Source: Bacteroidales bacterium
GTDB taxonomy: Bacteria > Bacteroidota > Bacteroidia > Bacteroidales > UBA932
DNA length: 58,689 bases
NCBI GenBank assembly: GCA_017464245.1
Contig: JAFUDV010000071.1
Span: 1-58,689, forward strand
Direction: 5' to 3'
In this document: one piece after another, positions 51,085-58,689 of the stretch
Position numbering within the stretch: position 1 is the stretch's first letter
How the letters are laid out: every line of letters starts with the position of its first letter
Notes under the pieces: generated by a model
The model's input: the letters and a program-made list of their open reading frames with translations, nothing else
Database searches by the model: none
Told to the model about the DNA's origin: nothing
Translations under genes and position numbers: made by a program

Positions 51085-53079
51085 ATGAGAACAAATCCGA
51101 TACTCAAATGTGCGCTGGCCGTTGCGGCCGCCCTGCTGACGCTTGCCTCCTGCGTGGAGAAGGAAAGGGAGCTCGCTCCGCTTTCCGCTCCGGGAAGCAT
51201 CGAATATGAAGCGGATTTCGGTTCGCTGACCCTCTACTGGACGCCGGTGGACAATGCCGGCCAGTACTTCTGGAAGGTGGAGAACGCCCTCGGTTACACC
51301 GTTTCCAAGGGAACGACCACCAATACCTCCGTGACGGTGGGCTCCCTGCAGCCGGCCACCACGTACACGGTCCGCGTCAAGGCGGTCCCGAGGGGCGTGG
51401 ACGCGGAGACGTACGCGGCTTCCGACTTCTTCGTGAAAGAGGCCACGACCGCCGCTCCGAAGCAGTATGACTTCGAGTGGTCCTATCCCGCCACCATCTG
51501 GTGGTACTATGACACGGATGTCTATCGCGAGACGAAGGGAAAGACCACCTTCGGCTGGGACAAGACCCTGCAGGCCTACGTGATTCAGGCCTGGGCCGGT
51601 GTCATGGGCATGGACATCGTCTTCACCCTGTCCGACAGCGGCGAGTGGCTCATCAACTATGCCGAATCCACCGCCTATACGGGCGGTCCGGACGGCAACA
51701 TGGCCGTGGGCCTGGCCCATGGTATCGGCGGAACCTCCGCCGCCAACTGCTGGTTCTACACCAACAATACCGGCAGTTCCCTGGAACTGAGTTCCTCCGG
51801 CGGCCGCGGCTATGCCTGGATGTTCAACCCGGACGGCAACTGGACGGGCTACTGCGTGGAGTTCGGCACCTACGAGCCGGATCCGCCGGCACCGTTCGTC
51901 CCGGTCGCCGACGCGGAGGAGTCCTGGACCAAGGACGCCACCGCTTATTTCGACGGTGAGGAGCTGGGCCCGGTGTCCATCGCGTTCGATGCGGCGACGG
52001 GGCAGTACACCATCGACAGCTGGTACGGCGTGGAAGGACACGGCATCGCCTTCACCCGCAACGCTGAAACCGGCCTCTGGCAGATGAATACCGAGGCTTC
52101 CACGGCCTACATCGACGGCCCTTACGAGGGTACCGGCCTGTATGAACTCTCCCACGGCAAGTACGGCAAGGGCATGGCTTCCACCCTCCTGCTCGATCCT
52201 TCCGACAGCGGCTACGAGGGTGATCCCGAAAACGGCGACATGTGGGCCTCCGTGACCGATCCTTCCGGCAAGAAGGGCTACTACGAAGTCCGCTGGGTGA
52301 CCGACCTGTCTCCGTTCAAATGGGCCTGCGACATCTATGTCAACGGTGAAAAACTGGACGGTACGGGTGTCTTCTCCTATGACGGCCAGGGAACTTATAC
52401 GCTCCAGTCCTGGTACGGTGTTCCCGGGTACGACCTGGTCTTCACGCTGGACGGCGGCTGGATCCTGGACCAGGAGAAATCCACGGCCCTGGTCCCCGGT
52501 TCCTACAACAGCGGTTACTGCCATCTTGCCCATGGCTTGGGCGGCACGGACAAAGACTACTGCGAGTTCTGGGAAGGCGGTGACGGCTATGGCTGGGTCG
52601 ATGGAAACAGTTCCGCCGGCAATGCCGGATTCTGGCATGTCGACGGCAATGGCAAGTGGTATGAGTACCGTATCGAATGGAAGGAAGGCAGCTGGAGTGC
52701 CGATGCCGTCATCTCGGAATGGGGCGGCGAAGTGCCCGACTACACGGAACTGGGCACGGCGACGATTTCCTACGACATCAACTCCGGCCAGTACACCATC
52801 TCCAACTGGCTCGGCGCCGAGGGGTATTCCATCGTCTTCTCCCTCGTGGACGGTGCCTGGCTGCTGGACTGGGAGCATTCCAACGCTGCGCAGGGCGCTC
52901 CGGACGGCAACCAGGCCGTGAGTCTCCTGCACGGCCGTACCGACGGATCCCAGGCGAACTGCTGGTACTGGATGAACGGCAACTACAGCTGGTTCGAAGG
53001 CGGCCCCGCGGCCGGCAACACCGGCTGCTGGCTCCGCGACCACAACAACCTCTGGACGGAATACCGCATCACCTGGTAA
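51085..53079 (+). CDS. SusE-position lipoprotein with FN3 domain and four repeat modules
   Basis: 664 residues, 3 nt after susD. Lipobox LASC (Cys23) followed by VEKERE. An FN3-like domain (about 32-118: LTLYWTPVDNAGQYFWKVE, LQPATTYTVRVKAV) is followed by four related modules of about 120-150 residues each: QAYVIQAWAGVMGMDIVFTL, GQYTIDSWYGVEGHGIAFTR, GTYTLQSWYGVPGYDLVFTL and GQYTISNWLGAEGYSIVFSL. A Gly/Asn-rich tail (TGCWLRDHNNLWTEYRITW) ends the last. The modules differ from DUF4859 modules in the first locus. Surface ligand binding is inferred. Confidence 0.78.
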   Translation: MRTNPILKCALAVAAALLTLASCVEKERELAPLSAPGSIEYEADFGSLTLYWTPVDNAGQYFWKVENALGYTVSKGTTTNTSVTVGSLQPATTYTVRVKAVPRGVDAETYAASDFFVKEATTAAPKQYDFEWSYPATIWWYYDTDVYRETKGKTTFGWDKTLQAYVIQAWAGVMGMDIVFTLSDSGEWLINYAESTAYTGGPDGNMAVGLAHGIGGTSAANCWFYTNNTGSSLELSSSGGRGYAWMFNPDGNWTGYCVEFGTYEPDPPAPFVPVADAEESWTKDATAYFDGEELGPVSIAFDAATGQYTIDSWYGVEGHGIAFTRNAETGLWQMNTEASTAYIDGPYEGTGLYELSHGKYGKGMASTLLLDPSDSGYEGDPENGDMWASVTDPSGKKGYYEVRWVTDLSPFKWACDIYVNGEKLDGTGVFSYDGQGTYTLQSWYGVPGYDLVFTLDGGWILDQEKSTALVPGSYNSGYCHLAHGLGGTDKDYCEFWEGGDGYGWVDGNSSAGNAGFWHVDGNGKWYEYRIEWKEGSWSADAVISEWGGEVPDYTELGTATISYDINSGQYTISNWLGAEGYSIVFSLVDGAWLLDWEHSNAAQGAPDGNQAVSLLHGRTDGSQANCWYWMNGNYSWFEGGPAAGNTGCWLRDHNNLWTEYRITW

Positions 53080-53103
53080 ACCCCTTACGGCATGTTCAAT
53101 GAC

Positions 53104-53185
53104 GGAGGTGTCCCTTGATTGGGGACACCTCCTGCATTTTAACCCGGTTTTTGTCGGAGATGTCCCCGTTTCAGGGACATCTCCG
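53104..53185 (+). terminator. Two tandem sibling hairpins ending the second susC operon
   Basis: GGAGGTGTCCC/GGGACACCTCC (53104-53114 and 53122-53132) and CGGAGATGTCCC/GGGACATCTCCG (53155-53166 and 53174-53185) are perfect hairpins with 7-nt loops, and differ by only one base pair in the shared stem. The first is followed by a T-rich run. The duplication may be a double terminator or a repeat family. Confidence 0.7.
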
Positions 53186-53195
53186 TCAGCCGGGG

Positions 53196-53226
53196 TTGCT
53201 CCTCCGCGAAAATCTTGTTAAATTTG
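53196..53226 (+). promoter_or_regulatory. Promoter of the S46 peptidase gene
   Basis: -33 TTG at 53196-53198 and -7 TAAATTTG at 53219-53226, spacer 20, 22 nt before the start codon. Confidence 0.65.
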
Positions 53227-53248
53227 CGTAATTATCGACAAAAAGCGT

Positions 53249-55381
53249 ATGAAACGATTCTTTGCTATCCTGGCGGCACTGGGCCTCTCGCTCACCGCCT
53301 TTGCCGACGAAGGGATGTGGCTGCTGCCGCTCCTCCAGAAGATGAACGGGAAGGCCCTCAAGGAGGCCGGCTGCAAGCTCACCCCCGAACAGATTTACAG
53401 CATCAACCACTCCTCCCTGAAGGACAACATCGTCCACTTCGGCGGCGGCTGCACCGGCGAGATCATCTCCGCCGAAGGCCTCATCGTCACGAACCACCAC
53501 TGCGGCTACAGCAACATCCAGGCGCTGTCCACGGACGAGCATAACTACCTGATGGACGGCTACTGGGCCATGACCCGCGCGGAGGAACTTCCCGCCAAGG
53601 GCCTCAGCGTCACCTTCCTGCAGTCCATGACGGACGTCACCGAGGTCCTGGAGAAAGCGGAGAGGAAGATCCGCAAGAAGGTCTCCGACGAAGCCCAGGT
53701 GGACTCCCTGATGAAGATCGAGCGGGACGCCCTCATCGACAAGGCCCTCAAGTCCGACAAGAACTGCCGCGCCCGCTTCACCACCTTCTACAACGACAAC
53801 TACACCTACCTGATCGTCACGAAGACCTACACCGACATCCGCTTCGTGGGCGCTCCGCCGGCATCGGTGGGCAAGTTCGGCGGCGAGACCGACAACTGGA
53901 TGTGGCCCCGCCACACCGGCGACTTCTCCATGTTCCGCGTGTATGCCGGTCCCGACAACGAGCCGGCCGACTACAGCCCGGAGAACCGCCCCTATAAGGC
54001 CAAGAACCACCTCAAGATCTCCCTCGCCGGGGTCGATGAAGGCGACTACACGATGATCATGGGCTACCCGGGCCGCACCCAGCGGTTCCAGACGGCCGCC
54101 CAGCTCGAGCAGATGATCGCCTCCCAGCGCATCGCCATCGACGCCCGCACCGTCCGCCAGGACATCATGTGGGAGGCCATGTGCGCCGACCCGTCCGTCC
54201 AGCTCAAGTACGCAAACAAGTACGCCGGCTCCGCCAACGGCTGGAAGAAATGGCAGGGCGAAGAGCTCGCCTTCAAGAACCTGGACATCATCGGCCGCGA
54301 ACAGCGGAAAGAGCGTGACTTCATGGCCTGGGTGAACCAGAAGCCCGAGCGCGTGAAGGCGTACGGCGACGCCCTGGACAAGATCGCGAACTCCGTCAAG
54401 GCCTCCTCCGAGGCCGAGAACGCCGTCACCCTCATCTCCGAGGCGCCCTACCGGATCGAACTCGTGGGCCTGGCCGGGCGCCTGACGCAGGCCGTCTCCC
54501 GCCAGGGCCAGAACCCGGAGGTGCTGAACCAGATCAAGGGCGCCTACCGCGACTACGTCCCCGAACTGGACCGCAAGGAGGCCGTGGCCCTGCTCACCTT
54601 CTTCCGTGACCGGGCCGACCAGGAAGACTACCTGAAGAGCCTGGGCGTGGACTTCGACGATTTCGCCACCATGGACATCCCCGCCTATGTCGATTACCTC
54701 TTCGACGAGTCCGCCTTCACCTCCTATGACAAGGTGGCCGCCCTCGTGGAGGCCGGCGACTGGGACAAGGTCTGGGCCGATCCCGCCGTGCGCCTGTTCA
54801 ACTCCATCATGACCGAGGTCATGGAGCGCTACCCGGCGATGCTCGGCGGCGCCGACGACGTCGAGGCCGGCAGCAAGGCCTTCACCAAGGGTCTCCTCGA
54901 ATGGGAGAAAGGCAAGCCGTCCTATCCGGATGCGAACTCCACGATGCGCCTCACCTACGGCCATGTGCTGCCGTATTCCCCGAAGGACGCCGTCCTGTAC
55001 AAGCACTACTCCACCGTGAACGGCGTGCTGGAGAAGGAAAATCCGGACGATCCCGAATTCATCGTCCCCGCGAAGCTCAAGGAGCTCATCGAGGCGAAGG
55101 ACTTCGGCCGTTACGCCGATCCCTCCGACGGCCTCGTGCACGCCTGCTTCCTGACGAACAACGACATCACCGGCGGCAACTCCGGCTCCCCTGTCCTCAA
55201 CGCGAAGGGCGAACTCATCGGCCTTGCCTTCGACGGCAACTGGGAGTCCATGTCCTCCGACGTCATGTTCGAGCCGGACCTGCAGCGCTGCATCTGCGTG
55301 GACATCCGCTACGTGCTCTTCCTCGTGGAGAAGCTGGGCGGGGCCACGAACATCATCAATGAAATCGATTTTGCCAGATAA
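53249..55381 (+). CDS. S46-family dipeptidyl peptidase (DPP7-like)
   Basis: 710 residues, the S46 norm. Signal peptide (FAILAALGLSLTAFA). Catalytic residues: IVTNHHCGYS (His83/84), DNWMWPRHTGDFSMF with the Asp, and DITGGNSGSPV with Ser645. The specificity loop reads FDGNWE with Gly663, which in Porphyromonas enzymes marks DPP7 (hydrophobic P1) rather than DPP11 (Arg, acidic P1). It releases N-terminal dipeptides in the periplasm. Own promoter; the Mrp gene follows immediately after its stop codon. Confidence 0.93.
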   Translation: MKRFFAILAALGLSLTAFADEGMWLLPLLQKMNGKALKEAGCKLTPEQIYSINHSSLKDNIVHFGGGCTGEIISAEGLIVTNHHCGYSNIQALSTDEHNYLMDGYWAMTRAEELPAKGLSVTFLQSMTDVTEVLEKAERKIRKKVSDEAQVDSLMKIERDALIDKALKSDKNCRARFTTFYNDNYTYLIVTKTYTDIRFVGAPPASVGKFGGETDNWMWPRHTGDFSMFRVYAGPDNEPADYSPENRPYKAKNHLKISLAGVDEGDYTMIMGYPGRTQRFQTAAQLEQMIASQRIAIDARTVRQDIMWEAMCADPSVQLKYANKYAGSANGWKKWQGEELAFKNLDIIGREQRKERDFMAWVNQKPERVKAYGDALDKIANSVKASSEAENAVTLISEAPYRIELVGLAGRLTQAVSRQGQNPEVLNQIKGAYRDYVPELDRKEAVALLTFFRDRADQEDYLKSLGVDFDDFATMDIPAYVDYLFDESAFTSYDKVAALVEAGDWDKVWADPAVRLFNSIMTEVMERYPAMLGGADDVEAGSKAFTKGLLEWEKGKPSYPDANSTMRLTYGHVLPYSPKDAVLYKHYSTVNGVLEKENPDDPEFIVPAKLKELIEAKDFGRYADPSDGLVHACFLTNNDITGGNSGSPVLNAKGELIGLAFDGNWESMSSDVMFEPDLQRCICVDIRYVLFLVEKLGGATNIINEIDFAR

Positions 55382-56449
55382 ATGACTGAAAAAGAGGTAT
55401 TCGGGTGGCTGACGGAAGTACAGCATCCCGGGAAGGATGACAAGGATATCGTATCCCTCGGCATGGTCGAGGAGGTCGTGGTGTCCGAAGGGAAGGTAAC
55501 GGTGACGCTGTCGTTCGGAAAACGGCCCGATCCGCTGAAGAACTATCTCGTGGGCGCCGTGCGGGCCGCCATCTACCGGCAGGCCCCCGGCGACACCGAG
55601 GTGGAAGTGAAGACCGTCGTGAAGGAAGCCCCGAAACCCAGGAATCCGGCCCTGGACCTCAACCTGGACCAGGTCAATGAGGTTGGTCACATCATCGGCG
55701 TCGCCTCCGGAAAGGGCGGCGTGGGCAAGTCCACCGTCGCGGTGAACCTCGCGGTGGCCCTCGCCCGCCTGGGCTACCGGGTGGGCCTCGCGGATGCCGA
55801 CGTCTATGGCCCCTCCGTGCCCATCATGACGGGGACGGAAGGTTTCGCCCCCGAGGCCGAGGGCGAAGAAGGGCACGAACTCTTCATCCCCATCGAGAAA
55901 TACGGCGTCAGGTGGATGTCCATCGGATACTTCGCTCCGGCCGGGCAGGCCCTCATCTGGCGCGGTCCCATGGCCTGCAGCGCCCTCAAGCAGATGATCC
56001 TGCAGGTGAAGTGGGGCCCGCTGGACTACCTCCTCATCGACATGCCCCCGGGAACCGGCGACATCCATATCTCCCTCGTGGGGGACATCCCCATGGAAGG
56101 CGCCGTCATCGTCACGACCCCGCAGGACGTGGCCCTCGCGGACGTGGAGAAAGGCGTGAACATGTTCCGGAACCCGTCCGTGAACCGGCCCATCTTCGGC
56201 CTCGTGGAAAACATGGCCTGGTTCACCCCGGAAGCCCATCCGGACGAGAAGTACTACCTGTTCGGCAAGGACGGCGGCGCGGCGATGGCGGAGCATTTCG
56301 AGATTCCGCTCCTCGGCCAGATCCCCCTCGTCCAGGCCATCCGCGAAGCCGGTGACCAGGGCGAACCCGTCGCCCTCGGGACACGGCCGGATTCGCTGGC
56401 ATTCCTGGAGCTGGCGGGAAAGCTCGTCAAAGCGGTGAATAAGGAATAG
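55382..56449 (+). CDS. Mrp/ApbC-family iron-sulfur carrier ATPase
   Basis: 355 residues; the ATG follows the peptidase stop directly. An N-terminal MIP18/DUF59 domain (about 1-90: LVGAVRAAIYRQAPG) precedes the P-loop domain: IGVASGKGGVGKSTVAVNLA, LADADVYGPSVPIMTG, IDMPPGTGDIHISLVGDIP. It scaffolds or transfers Fe-S clusters. The CxxC pair of the canonical ApbC C-terminus is not evident in the Phe/Tyr-rich stretch HPDEKYYLFG, where other Mrp proteins read C--C. Confidence 0.92.
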   Translation: MTEKEVFGWLTEVQHPGKDDKDIVSLGMVEEVVVSEGKVTVTLSFGKRPDPLKNYLVGAVRAAIYRQAPGDTEVEVKTVVKEAPKPRNPALDLNLDQVNEVGHIIGVASGKGGVGKSTVAVNLAVALARLGYRVGLADADVYGPSVPIMTGTEGFAPEAEGEEGHELFIPIEKYGVRWMSIGYFAPAGQALIWRGPMACSALKQMILQVKWGPLDYLLIDMPPGTGDIHISLVGDIPMEGAVIVTTPQDVALADVEKGVNMFRNPSVNRPIFGLVENMAWFTPEAHPDEKYYLFGKDGGAAMAEHFEIPLLGQIPLVQAIREAGDQGEPVALGTRPDSLAFLELAGKLVKAVNKE

Positions 56450-56451
56450 CC

Positions 56452-57069
56452 TCAGAACAGCGTCGGCTCCAGCTCCTTGACGTGGAAGGACTTCCGGTGC
56501 CAGGGGGTATAGCCGAACCTGCGGATGGCGTCGATGTGCTCCGGGGTGGGGTAGCCCATGTTGCGGTCCCAGCCGTACTGGGGGTATTCCTGCGCGAGTT
56601 TCCGCATGAATTCGTCCCGGCAGGTCTTCGCCAGGACGGATGCGGCGGCGATGGAGGCGAAGGTGGCGTCGCCATGGACCACCGTACGGTAGTCCTTGAA
56701 CCCGTAGCGGCCGAAGGGGCGGAACTTGTTGCCGTCGATGAGGAGGAAATCCGGCGCCGGATCCAGCCGCAGGACGGCCCGCTGCATGCCCGTAACCGAG
56801 GCCCAGAGGATATTCAGCGTGTCGATTTCCCCGGCCTGCACGGCCTCCACGGCCCAGGCGACGGCTTCGGCTTCGATGACGGGCCGGAGCTCTTCCCGCG
56901 CCTTCTCGGTCATCTGCTTGGAATCGTTCAGGAGCGGGTGGTGGAAGTCCTCCGGCAGGATTACCGCCGCGGCGTACACCGGCCCGGCGAGGGGGCCGCG
57001 GCCCGCCTCGTCGCACCCGGCCTCGAGCCGTCCCGGCTCCAGGCAATTCCTGAGGTGGATTTCCTTCAT
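56452..57069 (-). CDS. rnhB: Ribonuclease HII
   Basis: 205 residues on the minus strand, convergent with mrp. GCDEAGRGPLAGPVYAAAVIL holds the first catalytic Asp-Glu, LNDSKQMTEKARE and LLIDGNKF (the third Asp) follow, and VVHGDATFASIAAASVLAKTCRDE completes the RNase HII signature. It removes RNA from RNA/DNA hybrids. It lies 4 nt after the HEPN gene and may be co-transcribed with the MNT/HEPN pair. Confidence 0.93.
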   Translation of the reverse strand: MKEIHLRNCLEPGRLEAGCDEAGRGPLAGPVYAAAVILPEDFHHPLLNDSKQMTEKAREELRPVIEAEAVAWAVEAVQAGEIDTLNILWASVTGMQRAVLRLDPAPDFLLIDGNKFRPFGRYGFKDYRTVVHGDATFASIAAASVLAKTCRDEFMRKLAQEYPQYGWDRNMGYPTPEHIDAIRRFGYTPWHRKSFHVKELEPTLF

Positions 57070-57072
57070 GGC

Positions 57073-57477
57073 TTAAGATTCGAGCCAGATGTCCAACTTC
57101 CCTGAATCCAGATCGGATTTCATCTTTCGACTGATCGCCAGAAGTGTCGGGATACTGTCTTTTACGGTATTGAAGATACCTTCTTCATCGACCTCTCCGT
57201 AATCATGGGAAAGAAAATTCCGCATGCCGAAAACATGCTTCCAGGGGATTTCCGGATATGCCTTGAAGAACCCGGGCAGAGCGAGATTCCGGATCTTGAC
57301 GAAGGATTCCGTCACATATTGCAGGCTCGTGCCGCAAGCTCGGAAAATGATGAGTCCATCCATCGAGGTTCCGAAATCGGACGGGACATTCACCCTTTCC
57401 GACATCCGGACGATCAGTTCCATCTCCTGGATGGCGGCACTGAGCAGGGCCTGGACCCGGGTTTTCTTATCCAACAT
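57073..57477 (-). CDS. HEPN-family RNase toxin (DUF86)
   Basis: 134 residues. HEPN motif RNFLSHDYG (R-x4-H-x-Y) near residue 95; helical throughout. It overlaps the upstream MNT gene by 11 nt, the same arrangement as at 32335. Second HEPN protein of the window; sequence similarity to the first is limited to the motif region. Confidence 0.85.
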   Translation of the reverse strand: MLDKKTRVQALLSAAIQEMELIVRMSERVNVPSDFGTSMDGLIIFRACGTSLQYVTESFVKIRNLALPGFFKAYPEIPWKHVFGMRNFLSHDYGEVDEEGIFNTVKDSIPTLLAISRKMKSDLDSGKLDIWLES

Positions 57478-57964
57478 ATTCGACCTCCTTCTCCAGTTGT
57501 TTACGGAAGGAATGCGGCAATTTCGCGTTCAGGGAAACCAGGTCGATTTTCCGGCCGAGAACCTGTTTCAGGTCATCTGCAATCTCGGAATAGAGGATCA
57601 GGTTCGGCCGGGAGAGGGAAAGGCATACGTCGATGTCGCTGCCTGGCCCCTGTTCCTCCCGTACCATGCTTCCGAACAGCCCCATCCGTTCGATGCCCAG
57701 CCGCTTCCGGTTATTGGCGCAGTAGGCTCGCATGACATCCAGTACATGTTTTTTCTCAGAGGATGCCCATCGATCATGGAAGCTTACCTCCAAATCATAT
57801 CCCAGCGCTTCCAGGACTCGTCCGTAAGTATCCGGACTGCCCAGCAGCCCGTGCTCCATCCGGGAGATCTGGGATTTCCCCATACCGGTCAGCAGGCCCA
57901 GCTGGGACTGGGTCATTTTCCTGGATTTCCGGAGTTCTTTCAGATGTAATTGCAGGGCGTCCAT
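57467..57964 (-). CDS. XRE-type HTH/MNT nucleotidyltransferase fusion (MntA-type antitoxin)
   Basis: 165 residues. An XRE helix-turn-helix (about 1-60: LRKSRKMTQSQLGLLTGMGKS) is joined to a minimal nucleotidyltransferase (about 75-165: MGLFGSMVREEQGPGSDIDVCLSL, with GS...DxD). The antitoxin at 31404 uses a different DNA-binding domain in the same role. Promoter with a palindrome suggests autoregulation. The genes here use more A/T than the neighbouring core genes. Confidence 0.85.
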   Translation of the reverse strand: MDALQLHLKELRKSRKMTQSQLGLLTGMGKSQISRMEHGLLGSPDTYGRVLEALGYDLEVSFHDRWASSEKKHVLDVMRAYCANNRKRLGIERMGLFGSMVREEQGPGSDIDVCLSLSRPNLILYSEIADDLKQVLGRKIDLVSLNAKLPHSFRKQLEKEVEYVG

Positions 57965-57978
57965 GGCGGCTTTTTCTG

Positions 57979-58016
57979 CAAAGATAGAAAAAGTTTAATA
58001 ATTATGAAACTTTTCT
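57979..58016 (-). promoter_or_regulatory. Promoter and palindromic operator of the second MNT/HEPN pair
   Basis: The minus strand has TATCTTTG (plus 57979-57986), 15 nt before the start codon. Next to it, AGAAAAAGTTT (57986-57996) and AAACTTTTCT (58007-58016) form a near-perfect inverted repeat suitable for an XRE dimer. Confidence 0.55.
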
Positions 58017-58084
58017 GGCATAAACAGAATCCGCTTGTTTCGATGTCGGATTTCTTTCATGAGGCCCAAAGGTAGCCATTTTTA

Positions 58085-58114
58085 TTGGATTTGCAGGAAA
58101 AATCGTTATCTTTG
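58085..58114 (+). promoter_or_regulatory. Promoter of the EF-G-like gene
   Basis: -33 TTG at 58085-58087 and -7 TATCTTTG at 58107-58114, spacer 19: a textbook Bacteroidetes promoter. The leader is about 50 nt. Confidence 0.75.
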
Positions 58115-58173
58115 CGGACTACGCGCATAAAGCGCGGAAAACGCTGAAAAATTAGTAATCCAATATCATTGCA

Positions 58174-58689
58174 ATGAAAAGCTACACTACTGACAAAATC
58201 CGCAACGTGGTCCTCATCGGTGCCGCCCGCTCCGGCAAGACCACGCTCTCCGAAGCCATGCTCTACGAGGGCAAAGTAATTGACCGCCGTGGCAGTGTCG
58301 AGGAGAAGAACACGGTTTCCGACAACACCGAGTTCGAACAGACCAATCAGAAGTCCATCAACGCCACTCCGCTCTATGCCGAGTTCGGCGGGTGCAAGAT
58401 CAACTTCATCGACGCACCGGGTTCCGATGACTTCAGCGGCGGTGCCCTTTCCGCATTCAAGGTTGTCGAGAGCGCCATCCTCGTGATGAACGGCACGGCC
58501 GGCGTCGAGGTGGGCACGACCATCTTCTCCCGCTATGCCGACCAGTACGGCAAGCCCGTGGTCATCGCCGTGAACCAGCTGGACCATGACAAGGCCAACT
58601 GGGAAGGCGTCCGCCACGCCCTGAACGAGGAGTTCGGCAAGAAGGCTGTCCTGTGCCAGTTCCCGGTGAACCCGGGCCCGGGCCTGGAG
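58174..58689 (+). CDS. Elongation factor G-like GTPase, N-terminal part (cut by window edge)
   Basis: 172 codons to the right edge. The start ATG at 58174 is followed by KSYTTDKIRNVVLIGAARSGKTTL, in which the P-loop reads GAARSGKTT rather than the GHIDAGKTT of true EF-G. INFIDAPGSDDF replaces the DTPGH switch and VIAVNQLDHD replaces NKMD. This pattern fits the second EF-G-like protein of Bacteroidetes (fusA paralogue), whose role is less clear than that of EF-G. The rest of the protein is outside the window. Confidence 0.85.
   Translation, partial: MKSYTTDKIRNVVLIGAARSGKTTLSEAMLYEGKVIDRRGSVEEKNTVSDNTEFEQTNQKSINATPLYAEFGGCKINFIDAPGSDDFSGGALSAFKVVESAILVMNGTAGVEVGTTIFSRYADQYGKPVVIAVNQLDHDKANWEGVRHALNEEFGKKAVLCQFPVNPGPGLE

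Noticed and set aside
1..58689. tRNA, rRNA or riboswitch
   Set aside because: Intergenic stretches were read for cloverleaf ends (CCA and TTCGA-type loops) and known leader motifs; nothing convincing was seen. A tRNAscan or Rfam search would be decisive.

Overview
The window looks like a chromosomal segment of a GC-rich member of the Bacteroidales, perhaps from a herbivore gut or rumen; the genus cannot be fixed from sequence alone. Evidence: two SusC/SusD pairs, many lipoproteins with Bacteroidetes-type signal peptides, promoters of the TAnnTTTG (-7) type, a hybrid-two-component-like AraC regulator, an S46 peptidase and the Bacteroidetes-type EF-G paralogue. I see no rRNA, tRNA or CRISPR.

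Layout. 1-3.7 kb: pheS 5' end (partial), a small secreted protein, a C69 dipeptidase and nagA. 3.8-31.3 kb: a polysaccharide/glycoprotein utilisation locus: a GH127/GH146-type beta-L-arabinofuranosidase, a membrane AraC regulator (opposite strand), an operon of a second GH127 enzyme, GH51, CotH-like protein, M61 peptidase and a GH27 enzyme fused to a metallopeptidase-like domain, then an operon of SusC (with a C-terminal OmpA domain), SusD, a four-module SusE-like lipoprotein and two HExxH lipoproteins. 31.4-32.7 kb: an MNT/HEPN toxin-antitoxin-like pair. 32.8-43.5 kb: P5C dehydrogenase, a metallopeptidase lipoprotein, Xaa-Pro aminopeptidase and trans-4-hydroxyproline dehydratase (HypD), then a REP/RAYT repeat region, an ExbB-like protein, a LytTR regulator and the HypD activase. 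43.6-55.4 kb: an S9 peptidase, an HExxH lipoprotein, a second SusC/SusD plus a repeat lipoprotein, and DPP7. 55.4-58.7 kb: Mrp, RNase HII, a second MNT/HEPN pair and the start of an EF-G-like gene.

Main interpretation (inference). The gene set fits stepwise use of plant hydroxyproline-rich glycoproteins such as extensins: beta- and alpha-arabinofuranosidases for Hyp-linked arabinosides, an alpha-galactosidase for Ser-linked galactose, several secreted metallopeptidases and proline-directed peptidases for the backbone, HypD to convert free hydroxyproline to P5C, and P5C dehydrogenase to make glutamate. Supporting this, a motif (TTGGACGATTTT-like half-site, second half-site 21 bp on) lies before three PUL promoters, with the second half-site exactly 36 nt before the -7 box in all three, and a related pair lies upstream of the P5C dehydrogenase gene. 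The likely binder is the AraC regulator inside the locus, which has lost the kinase and receiver parts of a normal hybrid two-component system.
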